A stretch of 64,000 nucleotides of DNA from DAOVXM01 sp963746255 (GTDB lineage Bacteria; Chloroflexota; Anaerolineae; Anaerolineales; UBA4823): NCBI GenBank assembly GCA_963746255.1, contig CAVVAJ010000007.1:62001-126000 (forward strand), given 5' to 3'. Made by a program: the position numbers and the translations under genes. Of this stretch, positions 35,501-43,305 are shown one piece after another; position 1 is the first letter of the stretch, and each line of letters starts with the position of its first letter. The notes below the pieces were generated by a model. That model ran no database searches. It was given only the letters and a program-made list of their open reading frames with translations, and had not been told where the DNA came from.

Positions 35501-36907
35501 ATGTCCTTGCGTGCCCGGTTAGCGGTTCTATATACCACGATTGTTGGGGGAATCTTGCTGTTGTTTGGGGTGGCGGTTTACACCGCAGTAAGCTTCAGCC
35601 TCACTACACAAGTTGATGCCTTGTTGCTCAGGACAGTTGATAATATTTGGCCCGAAGTTTTTGTTGATGCTACTGGCGAGTTGGGGATTCAACGTTCATT
35701 AGATCTACCGCCCGGCATCTTGGTCCAAATATGGGGGCGCGACCGCATACTGCGTTATACCAATGTTCCCCAGCTGACGGTACCATTGGACCCAGTAGGA
35801 TTGACCTCAACCAAACCAGAATCTCGCGATGTAAACTTACAGGCGGGAAATTCATCTCTACACCTGCAAGTCTTAACGGTCCCGCTGGTAATTGGAGAAG
35901 CAGATCGCAAGGTTGGCATTATCCAAGTGGGAACGAGTTTGGCAGTTGTTGATACAACCCAGCAGGTTTTGCTGATTGTTCTATTCGTTGGCGTAGTGGT
36001 TTCAATGACTATCGCCGGAATAGCAGGTTGGATCAGCACCCGCCAGGCGTTGGCGCCGCTAGATGATGTTACTAAAGTAGCTTTACAAATCACCCGTGCT
36101 GATGATCTGTCACGCCGCATCCCCTATAAAGGTCCGCCAGATGATGAGGTCGGCCAACTCATCACCGCATTCAACCAGACATTGAGCCGGTTAGAGAACT
36201 TATTTGATACCCAACGGCGTTTCTTGGCGGATGTTGGACATGAGCTACGAACACCCCTTACAGTTATCCGCGGGAATGTGGACCTGATGCGCCGTATGGA
36301 TTGCCTGGATGTTGAGTCGATGGACAGTATTCAGGATGAGGTGGATCGTCTAACACGCATGGTTGGAGATTTGCTGCTTTTAGCCCAGGCTGAGTCTGGT
36401 AAACTGCCGCTTGATTTACGCCTCGTCGAATTAGATACAATCTTATTCGAAGTGTTCCAGCAAATGCGGATCTTGGCAGCTGATCGCATTAATTTGCAGA
36501 TCGGTGATATTGATCAGGTCTTGGTTTGCGGAGACAAGGATCGATTGAAGCAGGTAATGGTTAACTTGATTAGCAATGCGATTAAGTACACTCCTCCCGG
36601 AGGGGAAGTTATCGTTAGCTTGGGGAAGAATGGCGAACGTGGCTGTTTAACAGTTCGTGACAGCGGCCCAGGCATTCCCAAAGAAGACCTTCCGCATATC
36701 TTCGAAAGATTCTACCGCGGGGAGAAATCCCGGACACGGCAGAAGGACGGAAAAGGGTATGGCTTAGGACTTTCAATCGCATATTGGATTGTACGGAATC
36801 ATGGCGGTATGATCGAAGTGACCTCAACTGACAGCACAGGATCAACATTCTGTACTTGGCTACCTCTAGCTCTGGGAGATTGTAAAGAAGTATCCTTCGC
36901 CAGCTAG
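35501..36907 (+). CDS. Membrane sensor histidine kinase
   Basis: 468 residues. Helices at about 10-32 and 154-178 enclose a 120-residue sensor domain. A HAMP segment follows, then the dimerisation helix with phospho-acceptor H247 (FLADVGHELRTPL) and an HATPase domain with N box NLISNAIKYTPP, G1 DSGPGIP and G2 GYGLGLSIA. It pairs with the OmpR-type regulator upstream. The stop codon TAG lies inside the left end of the second copy of the 120-bp repeat (36904), so the repeat insertion defines the present C-terminus. Confidence 0.93.
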   Translation: MSLRARLAVLYTTIVGGILLLFGVAVYTAVSFSLTTQVDALLLRTVDNIWPEVFVDATGELGIQRSLDLPPGILVQIWGRDRILRYTNVPQLTVPLDPVGLTSTKPESRDVNLQAGNSSLHLQVLTVPLVIGEADRKVGIIQVGTSLAVVDTTQQVLLIVLFVGVVVSMTIAGIAGWISTRQALAPLDDVTKVALQITRADDLSRRIPYKGPPDDEVGQLITAFNQTLSRLENLFDTQRRFLADVGHELRTPLTVIRGNVDLMRRMDCLDVESMDSIQDEVDRLTRMVGDLLLLAQAESGKLPLDLRLVELDTILFEVFQQMRILAADRINLQIGDIDQVLVCGDKDRLKQVMVNLISNAIKYTPPGGEVIVSLGKNGERGCLTVRDSGPGIPKEDLPHIFERFYRGEKSRTRQKDGKGYGLGLSIAYWIVRNHGGMIEVTSTDSTGSTFCTWLPLALGDCKEVSFAS

Positions 36908-37028
36908 TGTTCCGTCAAAATTGATTGTTTAATAAGAATAGAGTGAAGACGGAGCATTTTAAAGTGTACATTGCGGGGCTTATTAACTCGGATATCGAAT
37001 GAAACCTTCATCTTTGACAAAGCACTAG
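36904..37028. repeat. Interspersed repeat copy 2 (CTAGTG ... CACTAG ends)
   Basis: 125 bases similar to 32299-32418: same CTAGTGTTCCG left end, GGATATCGAATGAAAC block and TTGACAAAGCACTAG right end, with more divergence in the middle. It overlaps the stop codon of the histidine kinase. Both copies lie right behind a gene on the plus strand and in the same orientation. Confidence 0.75.
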
Positions 37029-37053
37029 CTATCTGAAACATTTGGCAATTACA

Positions 37054-37086
37054 AACAGGCTCACCTCTATCAGAGGAGAGCCTGTT
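37054..37086. terminator. Strong hairpin between convergent genes
   Basis: AACAGGCTC pairs with GAGCCTGTT; after one mismatch CCTCT pairs with AGAGG around a three-base loop. No long T-run follows on either strand, but the site between two converging genes suggests a bidirectional terminator. Confidence 0.5.
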
Positions 37087-37144
37087 GCTATAGGTGAGCC
37101 GTACAGCTATTTAGCCGTAGAAGTACTACCGTGAATGTATCCGG

Positions 37145-37867
37145 TCACCGACCCATTATCGCCCTGTCAGAGCCGCCATTTCTGCTTTTCATAGACACAG
37201 GATGATAGGTGGGCTCAGGTGCTGTGAACGCTGGCTCTGGTTTAGTTGGTGGTTTTGGCGCAGGACGGTAGGTAGTCCGGTTAGAACTTGGGCTGTTCCG
37301 GTGCATCGTAGGCGGTGCAGTCTTTTGACTAGGATATTGATGGGTTGACTTCTCTGCTTGGCTGAACAATCGTACACCGGCAACTGAAAACGTTCCGATG
37401 ATCAGCACCCGTATTAGCCATACCATGACCGCCACGAAAATCGGTACCACGCGCAGCATGGTGTCCCGTGCCATTACGCCACCACCAAGTGAATTGTGAT
37501 TGAGGATAGCTATCGATACTCCCCACCAGGTGAGCATTGCATTCATCGTGGCGGCCAGCAGCCAGGCACCAAACAAATACCAGACTTCTTTTATTTCGTT
37601 TCCGCCCTCTTCAGGTGTGAAGAGGCGGGCAATGCCGGCAAAGTCTATTCCGCAAAATGCGATCGCTAAGATTGTAGCCCAGCGGACTCCGACAAAAGAC
37701 AGGTCGCCCAAAAGATCGCCAAGTGCGAATTCTGTCGTGCTGAAATTGAAGAGTTCAAAAGCCAGTAATGCTGCCAGGATGATTATTCCAAAAGCAATGC
37801 CGCGGTTGATACGGAAGTGGATCTTTAGGGAACCAAGATTGGGTTTACGGGTGATCGCTGTATTCAT
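37145..37867 (-). CDS. Membrane protein of unknown function with proline-rich tail
   Basis: 240 residues. About four hydrophobic helices lie in residues 24-165 (GIAFGIIILAALLAFELF, WATILAIAFCGIDFAGIA, WYLFGAWLLAATMNAML, VVPIFVAVMVWLIRVLI). The last 70 residues are polar and rich in Pro, Thr, Ser and Gln, probably disordered and cytoplasmic. I do not recognise the family. It is divergent from the lytic transglycosylase gene across a region with a perfect 28-bp palindrome, so both may share one regulator. A good AGGAGGC-like ribosome site precedes the ATG. A pair of membrane protein and murein hydrolase would fit secretion or DNA transfer, but that is speculation. Confidence 0.6.
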   Translation of the reverse strand: MNTAITRKPNLGSLKIHFRINRGIAFGIIILAALLAFELFNFSTTEFALGDLLGDLSFVGVRWATILAIAFCGIDFAGIARLFTPEEGGNEIKEVWYLFGAWLLAATMNAMLTWWGVSIAILNHNSLGGGVMARDTMLRVVPIFVAVMVWLIRVLIIGTFSVAGVRLFSQAEKSTHQYPSQKTAPPTMHRNSPSSNRTTYRPAPKPPTKPEPAFTAPEPTYHPVSMKSRNGGSDRAIMGR

Positions 37868-37956
37868 TTCAAGCCTCCTGTGTTAATTACCTCGCCTCAA
37901 TTGTTAGATTTGAAAGTCGAGTGGTGCTCATATTGACAGAGCGAAGTTATTTATAT

Positions 37957-37984
37957 ACAATATAGAACAATTGTTCTATATTGT
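37957..37984. promoter_or_regulatory. 28-bp perfect palindrome with GAAC-N4-GTTC core
   Basis: Arm ACAATATAGAACAA is followed directly by its exact reverse complement. The centre GAAC-AATT-GTTC equals the core of the Gram-positive LexA/DinR box. It lies in the divergent promoter region between the membrane protein (start 37867) and the transglycosylase (start 38070), where an operator is expected. Confidence 0.65.
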
Positions 37985-38014
37985 CAAGGGGCAATTCCCC
38001 CCACTAACAGAATA

Positions 38015-38026
38015 GAAAGTATGTTC
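38015..38026. promoter_or_regulatory. Second, imperfect operator-like site
   Basis: GAAA-GTAT-GTTC differs by one base from GAAC-N4-GTTC and lies 31 bases to the right of the 28-bp palindrome, 44 bases before the transglycosylase start. Confidence 0.4.
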
Positions 38027-38069
38027 TGGTATAGCACGATAACTATTTTCGCAAGTTGCAGGAGGAAGT

Positions 38070-38663
38070 ATGAAATACGGTCCGGGTCTTGTATTATTTG
38101 GAGCGCTTTTTGGAAGTTGTATCCTGGTGTTTTTCGTTAGGATTGTTTTTCCCGCTGGCAATACAGAGATAGTTGCTCATGCTGCTGGGAAGGAACCGGT
38201 CTATGATTCTGTAACTCAGCCCGAAACTGTCACCAATCATCTTGAATGTGCTGTAAGCGATCGCTTTCCAGAGAAGATACTACAGTGGTGTGATCTGATC
38301 ACCCATTATGCTGATAAGCACAACATCAACCCTGATCTGATCGCAGCGATTATTTGGCAAGAGAGTGGTGGTAAGCCGCAGGCATACTCTAAAAGTGGGG
38401 CGGTGGGATTGATGCAGGTGATGCCCAGAGATGGTTTAGCTGCCGGATTTATGTGTGCTAATGGCCCTTGCTTCACCGATCGTCCTTCTATAAAAGAATT
38501 ACAGGACCCAGAATTCAACATAAAGTATGGCACCCGCATGCTGGTGGGATTAATCAACCGCCATGGGAGTACGCGTGATGCATTGAGATCTTATGGACCA
38601 GGGCAGGTGGGATATTACTATGCCGATATCGTATTAGATATATATAAGGAATACAAGCAGTAA
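38070..38663 (+). CDS. Lytic transglycosylase (SLT domain), membrane-anchored
   Basis: 197 residues from ATG 38070, after AGGAGG. An N-terminal helix (LVLFGALFGSCILVFFVRIVF) is a signal anchor. The SLT fold follows with the catalytic Glu in IIWQESGGKPQAYSKSGAVGLMQVMP, then NIKYGTRMLVGLINRHGS and ALRSYGPGQVGYYYADIV. It cleaves the MurNAc-GlcNAc bond of peptidoglycan. Cys pairs (C-x5-C at MCANGPC) may form a disulfide. Such small SLT proteins often open the wall for secretion or transfer machines. Its promoter region holds LexA-like operator sites. Confidence 0.88.
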   Translation: MKYGPGLVLFGALFGSCILVFFVRIVFPAGNTEIVAHAAGKEPVYDSVTQPETVTNHLECAVSDRFPEKILQWCDLITHYADKHNINPDLIAAIIWQESGGKPQAYSKSGAVGLMQVMPRDGLAAGFMCANGPCFTDRPSIKELQDPEFNIKYGTRMLVGLINRHGSTRDALRSYGPGQVGYYYADIVLDIYKEYKQ

Positions 38664-38961
38664 GAAATTTACTGATTCTCTGATTTTCAGGTAGAGGCGA
38701 CCAGCGGCATATCCTGGATCGAAGGAAATCTGTTGATAACCAAACACAATAAAAAGGTTGATTTGGTACATGGTGATGCTGCCCGGTTTTGGAAGCTGAA
38801 TTGCCAACTCTCTTGTAATAACAGCACCTAACTTGAACACTAATAAACAGTTCAAGAATGTGCGCTCATTAGCTATCGAAACCTAGCCCCCCGAACTCCG
38901 GGGACAATATATGAATGCAAGAAAACACAGATATGGCGTGGGTTCGTGACTGGGCGATCCT
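38664..38961. other. Intergenic region between transglycosylase and Nudix genes
   Basis: About 300 bases between convergent genes. A short CCCCG/CGGGG hairpin near 38888-38902 is the only structure noticed. No credible coding frame. Confidence 0.45.
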
Positions 38962-39432
38962 TCAGCCGGTATTCTGATAGAAAACGACGTTATTGCTTAC
39001 CAGCTTGCCATCTTCATAGACGAACTTTCCAGAGAAAAAACCAGGCTCTTCAAGCCACGGTAGGAATATCCGGTCACCTTCCCAGAGATTCAAGTCAGAC
39101 AATTTAGCATTATCGATCCACTCCAAGTGCCCTTCCGGCGAATCGATTACCTCCCCTTCAAATTGATCCACAACGAATAAAAATGCATACCAGTCCTCAT
39201 CATTTGCGAAGGCAGGAAACGTTAAGAACCCCTTCAAAATGAGATTCTCGGCATATAACCCCGACTCCTCCCGTATTTCCCGGATCGCACATTCTTCGGG
39301 TGTTTCACCCGCTTCAAATTTGCCGCCCAGGCCGTTCCACTTGCCTGCATGCATGTCATTATCTTTCTTCACACGGTGGATCATTAATGTCCGCCGTCCC
39401 TGCCTGATATAGCAAAGTGTCGCAAGTTTCAT
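38962..39432 (-). CDS. Nudix hydrolase (MutT/8-oxo-dGTPase-like)
   Basis: 156 residues. The Nudix box is complete, from GGKFEAGETPEECAIREI to REESGL at residues 36-59. The start MKLATLCYIRQGRRTLMIHR and the phrase HAGKWNGLGGK match the MutT/YtkD-type 8-oxo-dGTP hydrolases that clean the nucleotide pool. The true substrate is not certain because the family is broad. It lies downstream of the three-gene hydrolase/flavoprotein/radical SAM operon on the same strand with a 70-base gap. Confidence 0.88.
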   Translation of the reverse strand: MKLATLCYIRQGRRTLMIHRVKKDNDMHAGKWNGLGGKFEAGETPEECAIREIREESGLYAENLILKGFLTFPAFANDEDWYAFLFVVDQFEGEVIDSPEGHLEWIDNAKLSDLNLWEGDRIFLPWLEEPGFFSGKFVYEDGKLVSNNVVFYQNTG

Positions 39433-39502
39433 TTGCTTTGATCGCTGATATTGAGAAATCTACTAGATTGGGTAAGGATATGAGGGTGTGTGCTGAAGTT
39501 AG

Positions 39503-40453
39503 TTATTTATTTTCGTGCAGCAGTTCATATGTATAGCCATCCGCAATCGGTGTGTGCTCGGCTAAGTGGCGTCTGACGTATTGCCCACAATTGCTGCCGA
39601 TCAAGTTTTCCTCAGGCTCTCCGATGCTGATAATCACCTGATAACCTGCCGATTTCAGCTCATCGATAAGTTGGTACTTCTCTTGTGCCAGAGTGGGGTC
39701 TACATAGGTGGTCAGCTGGTTCTCCTTGGCTCGATAGGTCGGGTTCAAAGGCGTAATCTTGATTAGAAATTTATCGGGGTTGAAGTATTCTCTCAGCAGT
39801 ACAGCGTTAACTGGATTATCTTGCGCAAGGGCAAAATTAAGCGTGACTTTACGATCACCGGGAGCATAGAAACGTTCTCCAAAAGCCGCCATTTCTACGA
39901 ACCCCCACTTTTTCACCGGGATGATTTCATCTCGCAACTTCTCATCAGTTGTATGGATGGAGAATTGGAATTGGAACTGGCCTTGTCTATAGTATGTGTC
40001 TTTGATTTCGCGAAGGCGATTGAAGAATCCGTCCCTACCTAACGGTGCCACCGTTGAGAGTGATGGCATCAGCCCAGGTGCTCGATAGCGGGTGGGTAAT
40101 TCAGCTAAGACGTCTAATACGCTATCGTTTAGCGCAGGTTCACCCATCCGGGCAAACTGGATCTTGAATTGTTCGGAAGGGATATGCCCATATGGGTAAC
40201 GCTGCTGCACGAGATAATCGATTTGCGTAAAGATCTCCTCTTTGGTCAGCTTGCCATGATAGAAGCCGCCTGCATCACACATCTTGCAGCCAACCGGGCA
40301 GCCGTACATGGTCGATATAAGCAGCACCCACTTCTTGTCACGCGGGATTGGCGGTTGGACGGATTCAACACATTCCACCAGTTTGCCTTTGCGCATCTCA
40401 ACGATGTATACAATCGCAATATCCTTGTCACCAGTAGAAGCGATCACTTTCAT
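39503..40453 (-). CDS. RlmN/Cfr-like radical SAM protein
   Basis: 316 residues from ATG 40453, overlapping the upstream flavoprotein stop by four bases (ATGA). The cluster motif is C52-x3-C56-x2-C59 (YGCPVGCKMCDAGG). Segments parallel to RlmN are visible: ARMGEPALN for GMGEPL.N, LSTVAPLG, the SIHTTDEKLRDEIIP strand, LNFALAQDNPV and C-terminal C289 in GSNCGQYV, matching the methylated Cys region ACGQL. The N-terminal accessory domain of RlmN is much shorter here. So it is a remote relative, perhaps with an altered substrate. It ends the operon of cysteine hydrolase, flavoprotein and radical SAM genes. Confidence 0.78.
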   Translation of the reverse strand: MKVIASTGDKDIAIVYIVEMRKGKLVECVESVQPPIPRDKKWVLLISTMYGCPVGCKMCDAGGFYHGKLTKEEIFTQIDYLVQQRYPYGHIPSEQFKIQFARMGEPALNDSVLDVLAELPTRYRAPGLMPSLSTVAPLGRDGFFNRLREIKDTYYRQGQFQFQFSIHTTDEKLRDEIIPVKKWGFVEMAAFGERFYAPGDRKVTLNFALAQDNPVNAVLLREYFNPDKFLIKITPLNPTYRAKENQLTTYVDPTLAQEKYQLIDELKSAGYQVIISIGEPEENLIGSNCGQYVRRHLAEHTPIADGYTYELLHENK

Positions 40454-41340
40454 TGCTGTATCTCCTCGAAAAACCGATAAATTCTCATTGCACAATGGAT
40501 CCCTTGTCCGACTGCGATGGCTGTTTGGCGGTAGATACCGTTCGTCACATCACCGATAAAATATAGCCGCCCTTCGCGCTCAAGTTGGCTGCGGGTATCC
40601 AAGATGGCTTGCCGCACAAAGCCAAGATTCGGTATTCGACCGAGCGCACCAATTAAGAAATCACATGTAAATTGCTCTTTGCCAGACGGCGTCAAACACT
40701 CAATAGCCAAACCTCCGCCTAGGACCTCCGTTACCGCTTGTACCGCCGTATTATAGTTGATTGTGATAGCAGGCGAGTGAAGAACCCTCTCCATGAGTAA
40801 GGGCAAACATTTTGCCCCTTTTCCGCGTATGAGGATGTTAACTCGGTTGTGCCTGCTTAGGTTGAGGGCGTAATCGAATGCTGCATCTCCAGAGCCGGCG
40901 ATTATGATAGTCTGATCCTGACTGGTTGCCAAAGGATGCACTTCGTAGAAGACTCTATCACTCACATTGCTGTCAACAGAAACATCAGGAAAAGTAACCG
41001 GGATGGTGCCTGTCGCGATGACGATCCGCTCAGTCAGGTATTCACCCTGTGTTGTTTTCAAATGTAAGTGCTTATCAACCCAGGATAGGTCAGTCACTTC
41101 CTCATTGCTGACATTTACCTTCAAGTAGTTGGCATGCTTCTCAAAGAGTCTGACAAGCTCAAATCCCGGAATACCCTCCGGGAAGCCTGGATAATTCTCG
41201 ACCAAGTTAGCGTTGTGGAGCAATCCACCCAGCCTTTGCCTTTCCAACACCAGGGTCTCAATCCCATAGCGTTTCAACTGTATGGCTGTAGCTAATCCAG
41301 CTGGTCCCGCACCAATTACAGCAACCGGTCTAATCTGCAT
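40450..41340 (-). CDS. Thioredoxin-reductase-like FAD/NAD(P) flavoprotein lacking the redox CxxC
   Basis: 296 residues. The FAD site AVIGAGPAGLATAIQL is at residues 8-23; LGGLLHNANLVENYPGFPEG follows as in thioredoxin reductase. The second dinucleotide site is IIAGSGDAAFDYAL and FAD is closed by YFIGDVTNGIYRQTAIAVGQG. The CATCDG-type redox cysteine pair of TrxR is absent, where SGDAAFDYAL runs on directly. Like ferredoxin-NADP reductases of the TrxR-like type, it may pass electrons from NAD(P)H to a partner, plausibly the radical SAM cluster of the next gene. Start overlaps the hydrolase stop by eleven bases. Confidence 0.85.
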   Translation of the reverse strand: MQIRPVAVIGAGPAGLATAIQLKRYGIETLVLERQRLGGLLHNANLVENYPGFPEGIPGFELVRLFEKHANYLKVNVSNEEVTDLSWVDKHLHLKTTQGEYLTERIVIATGTIPVTFPDVSVDSNVSDRVFYEVHPLATSQDQTIIIAGSGDAAFDYALNLSRHNRVNILIRGKGAKCLPLLMERVLHSPAITINYNTAVQAVTEVLGGGLAIECLTPSGKEQFTCDFLIGALGRIPNLGFVRQAILDTRSQLEREGRLYFIGDVTNGIYRQTAIAVGQGIHCAMRIYRFFEEIQQ

Positions 41341-41995
41341 GTGCTTTAATGACTTTATCCCTGATATCCTGTGCGAGCACCAGGGTGGCGAAACCGTGGG
41401 ATAGATTCAACAGCGTTGCTCGCTGGTGTTCTTCGTTGTACGTTGCTGTGCCGTCAATGGTAAAAAAGACCTCATAGCCGCGCGTAAACGCCGCACGCGC
41501 GGTCGACTCACAGCATAGATGCGTCATCACACCGCAGAACACCAATTGTTCTACCCGATTTGAATCTAGTATCTCCTGGAGCGCTGTCCCGTAAAAAGCA
41601 TCATACTGGCTTTTCACGATCACCATTGCTTTGGCCTTATCCAGCTCAGGGATGATTTCGCTGTGTGGGGCATCTGCCTGGATCAAGTCCCGCCACCATT
41701 TTGCCATCATGCCTGCGTTATCGGGTGTATTGACATGGCGGGTAAATATCACCGGAAGATTATTCTGCTTGTAGGTTTCAATCAATGCTCGGATCTCTGG
41801 GATGATTGCAGCCGCTGATGGAATGAACGCGTGTAAATCTGAATCGAAAAAATATATCTGCATGTCCAGCACGAGTAGAGCAGACTTGCTAGGATTAAAA
41901 TGCGCTTGTCGATTGGAACGGTCTGCGGCATATGCAGTGTAGAGTTTCTGAGTTTTTTCCCGCAGGTTGTCAGCTGTGTAATAGGCGTGTTTCAT
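41330..41995 (-). CDS. Isochorismatase-family cysteine hydrolase
   Basis: 221 residues. The catalytic triad of the family is present: D44 in LLVLDMQIYFF, K128 in VIVKSQYDAFYGTAL and C161 in GVMTHLCCESTAR with the cis-peptide VM before it. Members cleave isochorismate, nicotinamide, N-carbamoyl compounds or similar amides; the substrate here is not evident, and the length fits any. It is first of a three-gene operon with a TrxR-like flavoprotein and an RlmN-like radical SAM enzyme, coupled by overlaps. This combination is not one I recognise. Confidence 0.87.
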   Translation of the reverse strand: MKHAYYTADNLREKTQKLYTAYAADRSNRQAHFNPSKSALLVLDMQIYFFDSDLHAFIPSAAAIIPEIRALIETYKQNNLPVIFTRHVNTPDNAGMMAKWWRDLIQADAPHSEIIPELDKAKAMVIVKSQYDAFYGTALQEILDSNRVEQLVFCGVMTHLCCESTARAAFTRGYEVFFTIDGTATYNEEHQRATLLNLSHGFATLVLAQDIRDKVIKAHAD

Positions 41996-42053
41996 GAAGG
42001 GATAAATTATACCCGAACGCCTAAAGGGAGATCAATTCATTTGGGAAAGCGAA

Positions 42054-42776
42054 TTACTCCCAAGGGTTTTCCATGGTTTGAATCAAGATAGGTGTACCGA
42101 TCTTGATATTTTGGCGGCGGGTTAACAGCCAGATAACGAGCTCAGCGATATCCTCTGGGTAAAGGCATTTACCATGATCCAACCCGGGGCTGTTTTCAGT
42201 CATTTCAGTTACTACCATGCCGGGGCAAATAGTATTGACGCGTATGTTTTTGGATTGGTTTTCCCGTTGGATATACTCTCCCAGTGCGTTTATGGCGTGC
42301 TTGGAAACACCATATGCCCCATCACCAGGATAATGGTTCAACCCCGATTCAGAACTGATATTGATGATGTGCCCAGCTTGTTGGTTGCGCATGATCGGCA
42401 GTACGGCCCGGGACATAAGGAAGGCACCACAAACATTGACATCCATGATCCGGTTCCACGCTGCCAGATCATGTTTGTGTATTGGGCCGCCGCCGTCAAT
42501 GCCGGCATTGTTAACCAGGATATCGACGCGGCCATATGTTTCGAGGGTTGTTTTAACCAACTGGTCGACATCATGCGCTTGCGAGACATCTGCTTGTATC
42601 CCGATTGCAGCTCCCCCAGACTCTTCGATCATACTAATCGACGCGGCCACCTTGTCTTGACGCCGCCCGCACAAGACGACTTTACTGCCTTCATTTACTA
42701 GTGCTAGCGCAACCCCTTGCCCGATACCGCTGCCCCCGCCGGTGATGATAGCTATTTTGCCTCCGAGACTAGTCAT
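42054..42776 (-). CDS. Short-chain dehydrogenase/reductase
   Basis: 240 residues, classical SDR. Cofactor motif TGGGSGIGQG at residues 12-21, NNAG (LVNNAGIDG), catalytic Ser in INISSESG and YGVSKHA with Tyr and Lys. The residues after strand two (CGRRQDK) suggest NADP preference. It oxidises or reduces a hydroxy/keto group in an unknown substrate. It lies just upstream of the hydrolase operon on the same strand with a 59-base gap, so it may belong to the same transcript. Confidence 0.9.
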   Translation of the reverse strand: MTSLGGKIAIITGGGSGIGQGVALALVNEGSKVVLCGRRQDKVAASISMIEESGGAAIGIQADVSQAHDVDQLVKTTLETYGRVDILVNNAGIDGGGPIHKHDLAAWNRIMDVNVCGAFLMSRAVLPIMRNQQAGHIINISSESGLNHYPGDGAYGVSKHAINALGEYIQRENQSKNIRVNTICPGMVVTEMTENSPGLDHGKCLYPEDIAELVIWLLTRRQNIKIGTPILIQTMENPWE

Positions 42777-42833
42777 CGTACAACCTCCAATCCACCTTAG
42801 TTGATGTTCGCCAAGCTATAACATCAAAGTCTT

Positions 42834-43277
42834 TTAGGCAATGCTCCGCTTCAAAAGGCAGTGCGGTCCTGTGTCGGTCACGTACTCGTCCCCCTGTGCG
42901 CTAAATCCCAGCGCTGTATACACGGGTAAAGCCGATGTGCGCCCGCTTGCCCAAACATAACTGGCTCCATGCGATTCCGCGTGAGCGATGCAGGCTTCGA
43001 TTAGTGCCAGTCCAATACCCTGACCGCGCTGACGTGCATCCACCGCTACGCCACGCAAGCGCCAGGCGCCAATATCATTTTTGCCCGCGGGTGCTTCCTG
43101 GAGGATCGTGCTGATTCCAACCAGTTCATCATCTACGAAAGCTCCGGCATGGAGTGTGTCACCCGCATCATCACCAGAATAGAAAATCGTTTCTATCGGT
43201 AGGTTTGGCCGCAGGATCGTTCTCCGCAGTTGGCGAGCCTGGTCAGCGCGGATGGGCTGTATGCTGTATTCTGCCAT
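42834..43277 (-). CDS. GNAT family N-acetyltransferase
   Basis: 147 residues from ATG 43277 (AGAGGTC precedes); the frame is open further upstream but overlaps the neighbouring DinB gene. The acetyl-CoA loop is RGVAVDARQRGQGIGLALIEA, followed by HGASYVWASGR and the C-terminal YTALGFSAQGDEYVTDTGPH. It is like the ElaA/YjcF-type GNATs with a short N-terminus (IQPIRADQARQLRRTILRP). Substrate unknown; related proteins are general amine acetyltransferases. Confidence 0.85.
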   Translation of the reverse strand: MAEYSIQPIRADQARQLRRTILRPNLPIETIFYSGDDAGDTLHAGAFVDDELVGISTILQEAPAGKNDIGAWRLRGVAVDARQRGQGIGLALIEACIAHAESHGASYVWASGRTSALPVYTALGFSAQGDEYVTDTGPHCLLKRSIA

Positions 43278-43305
43278 GACCTCTTTTACTCTATTATAAA
43301 GCGTC

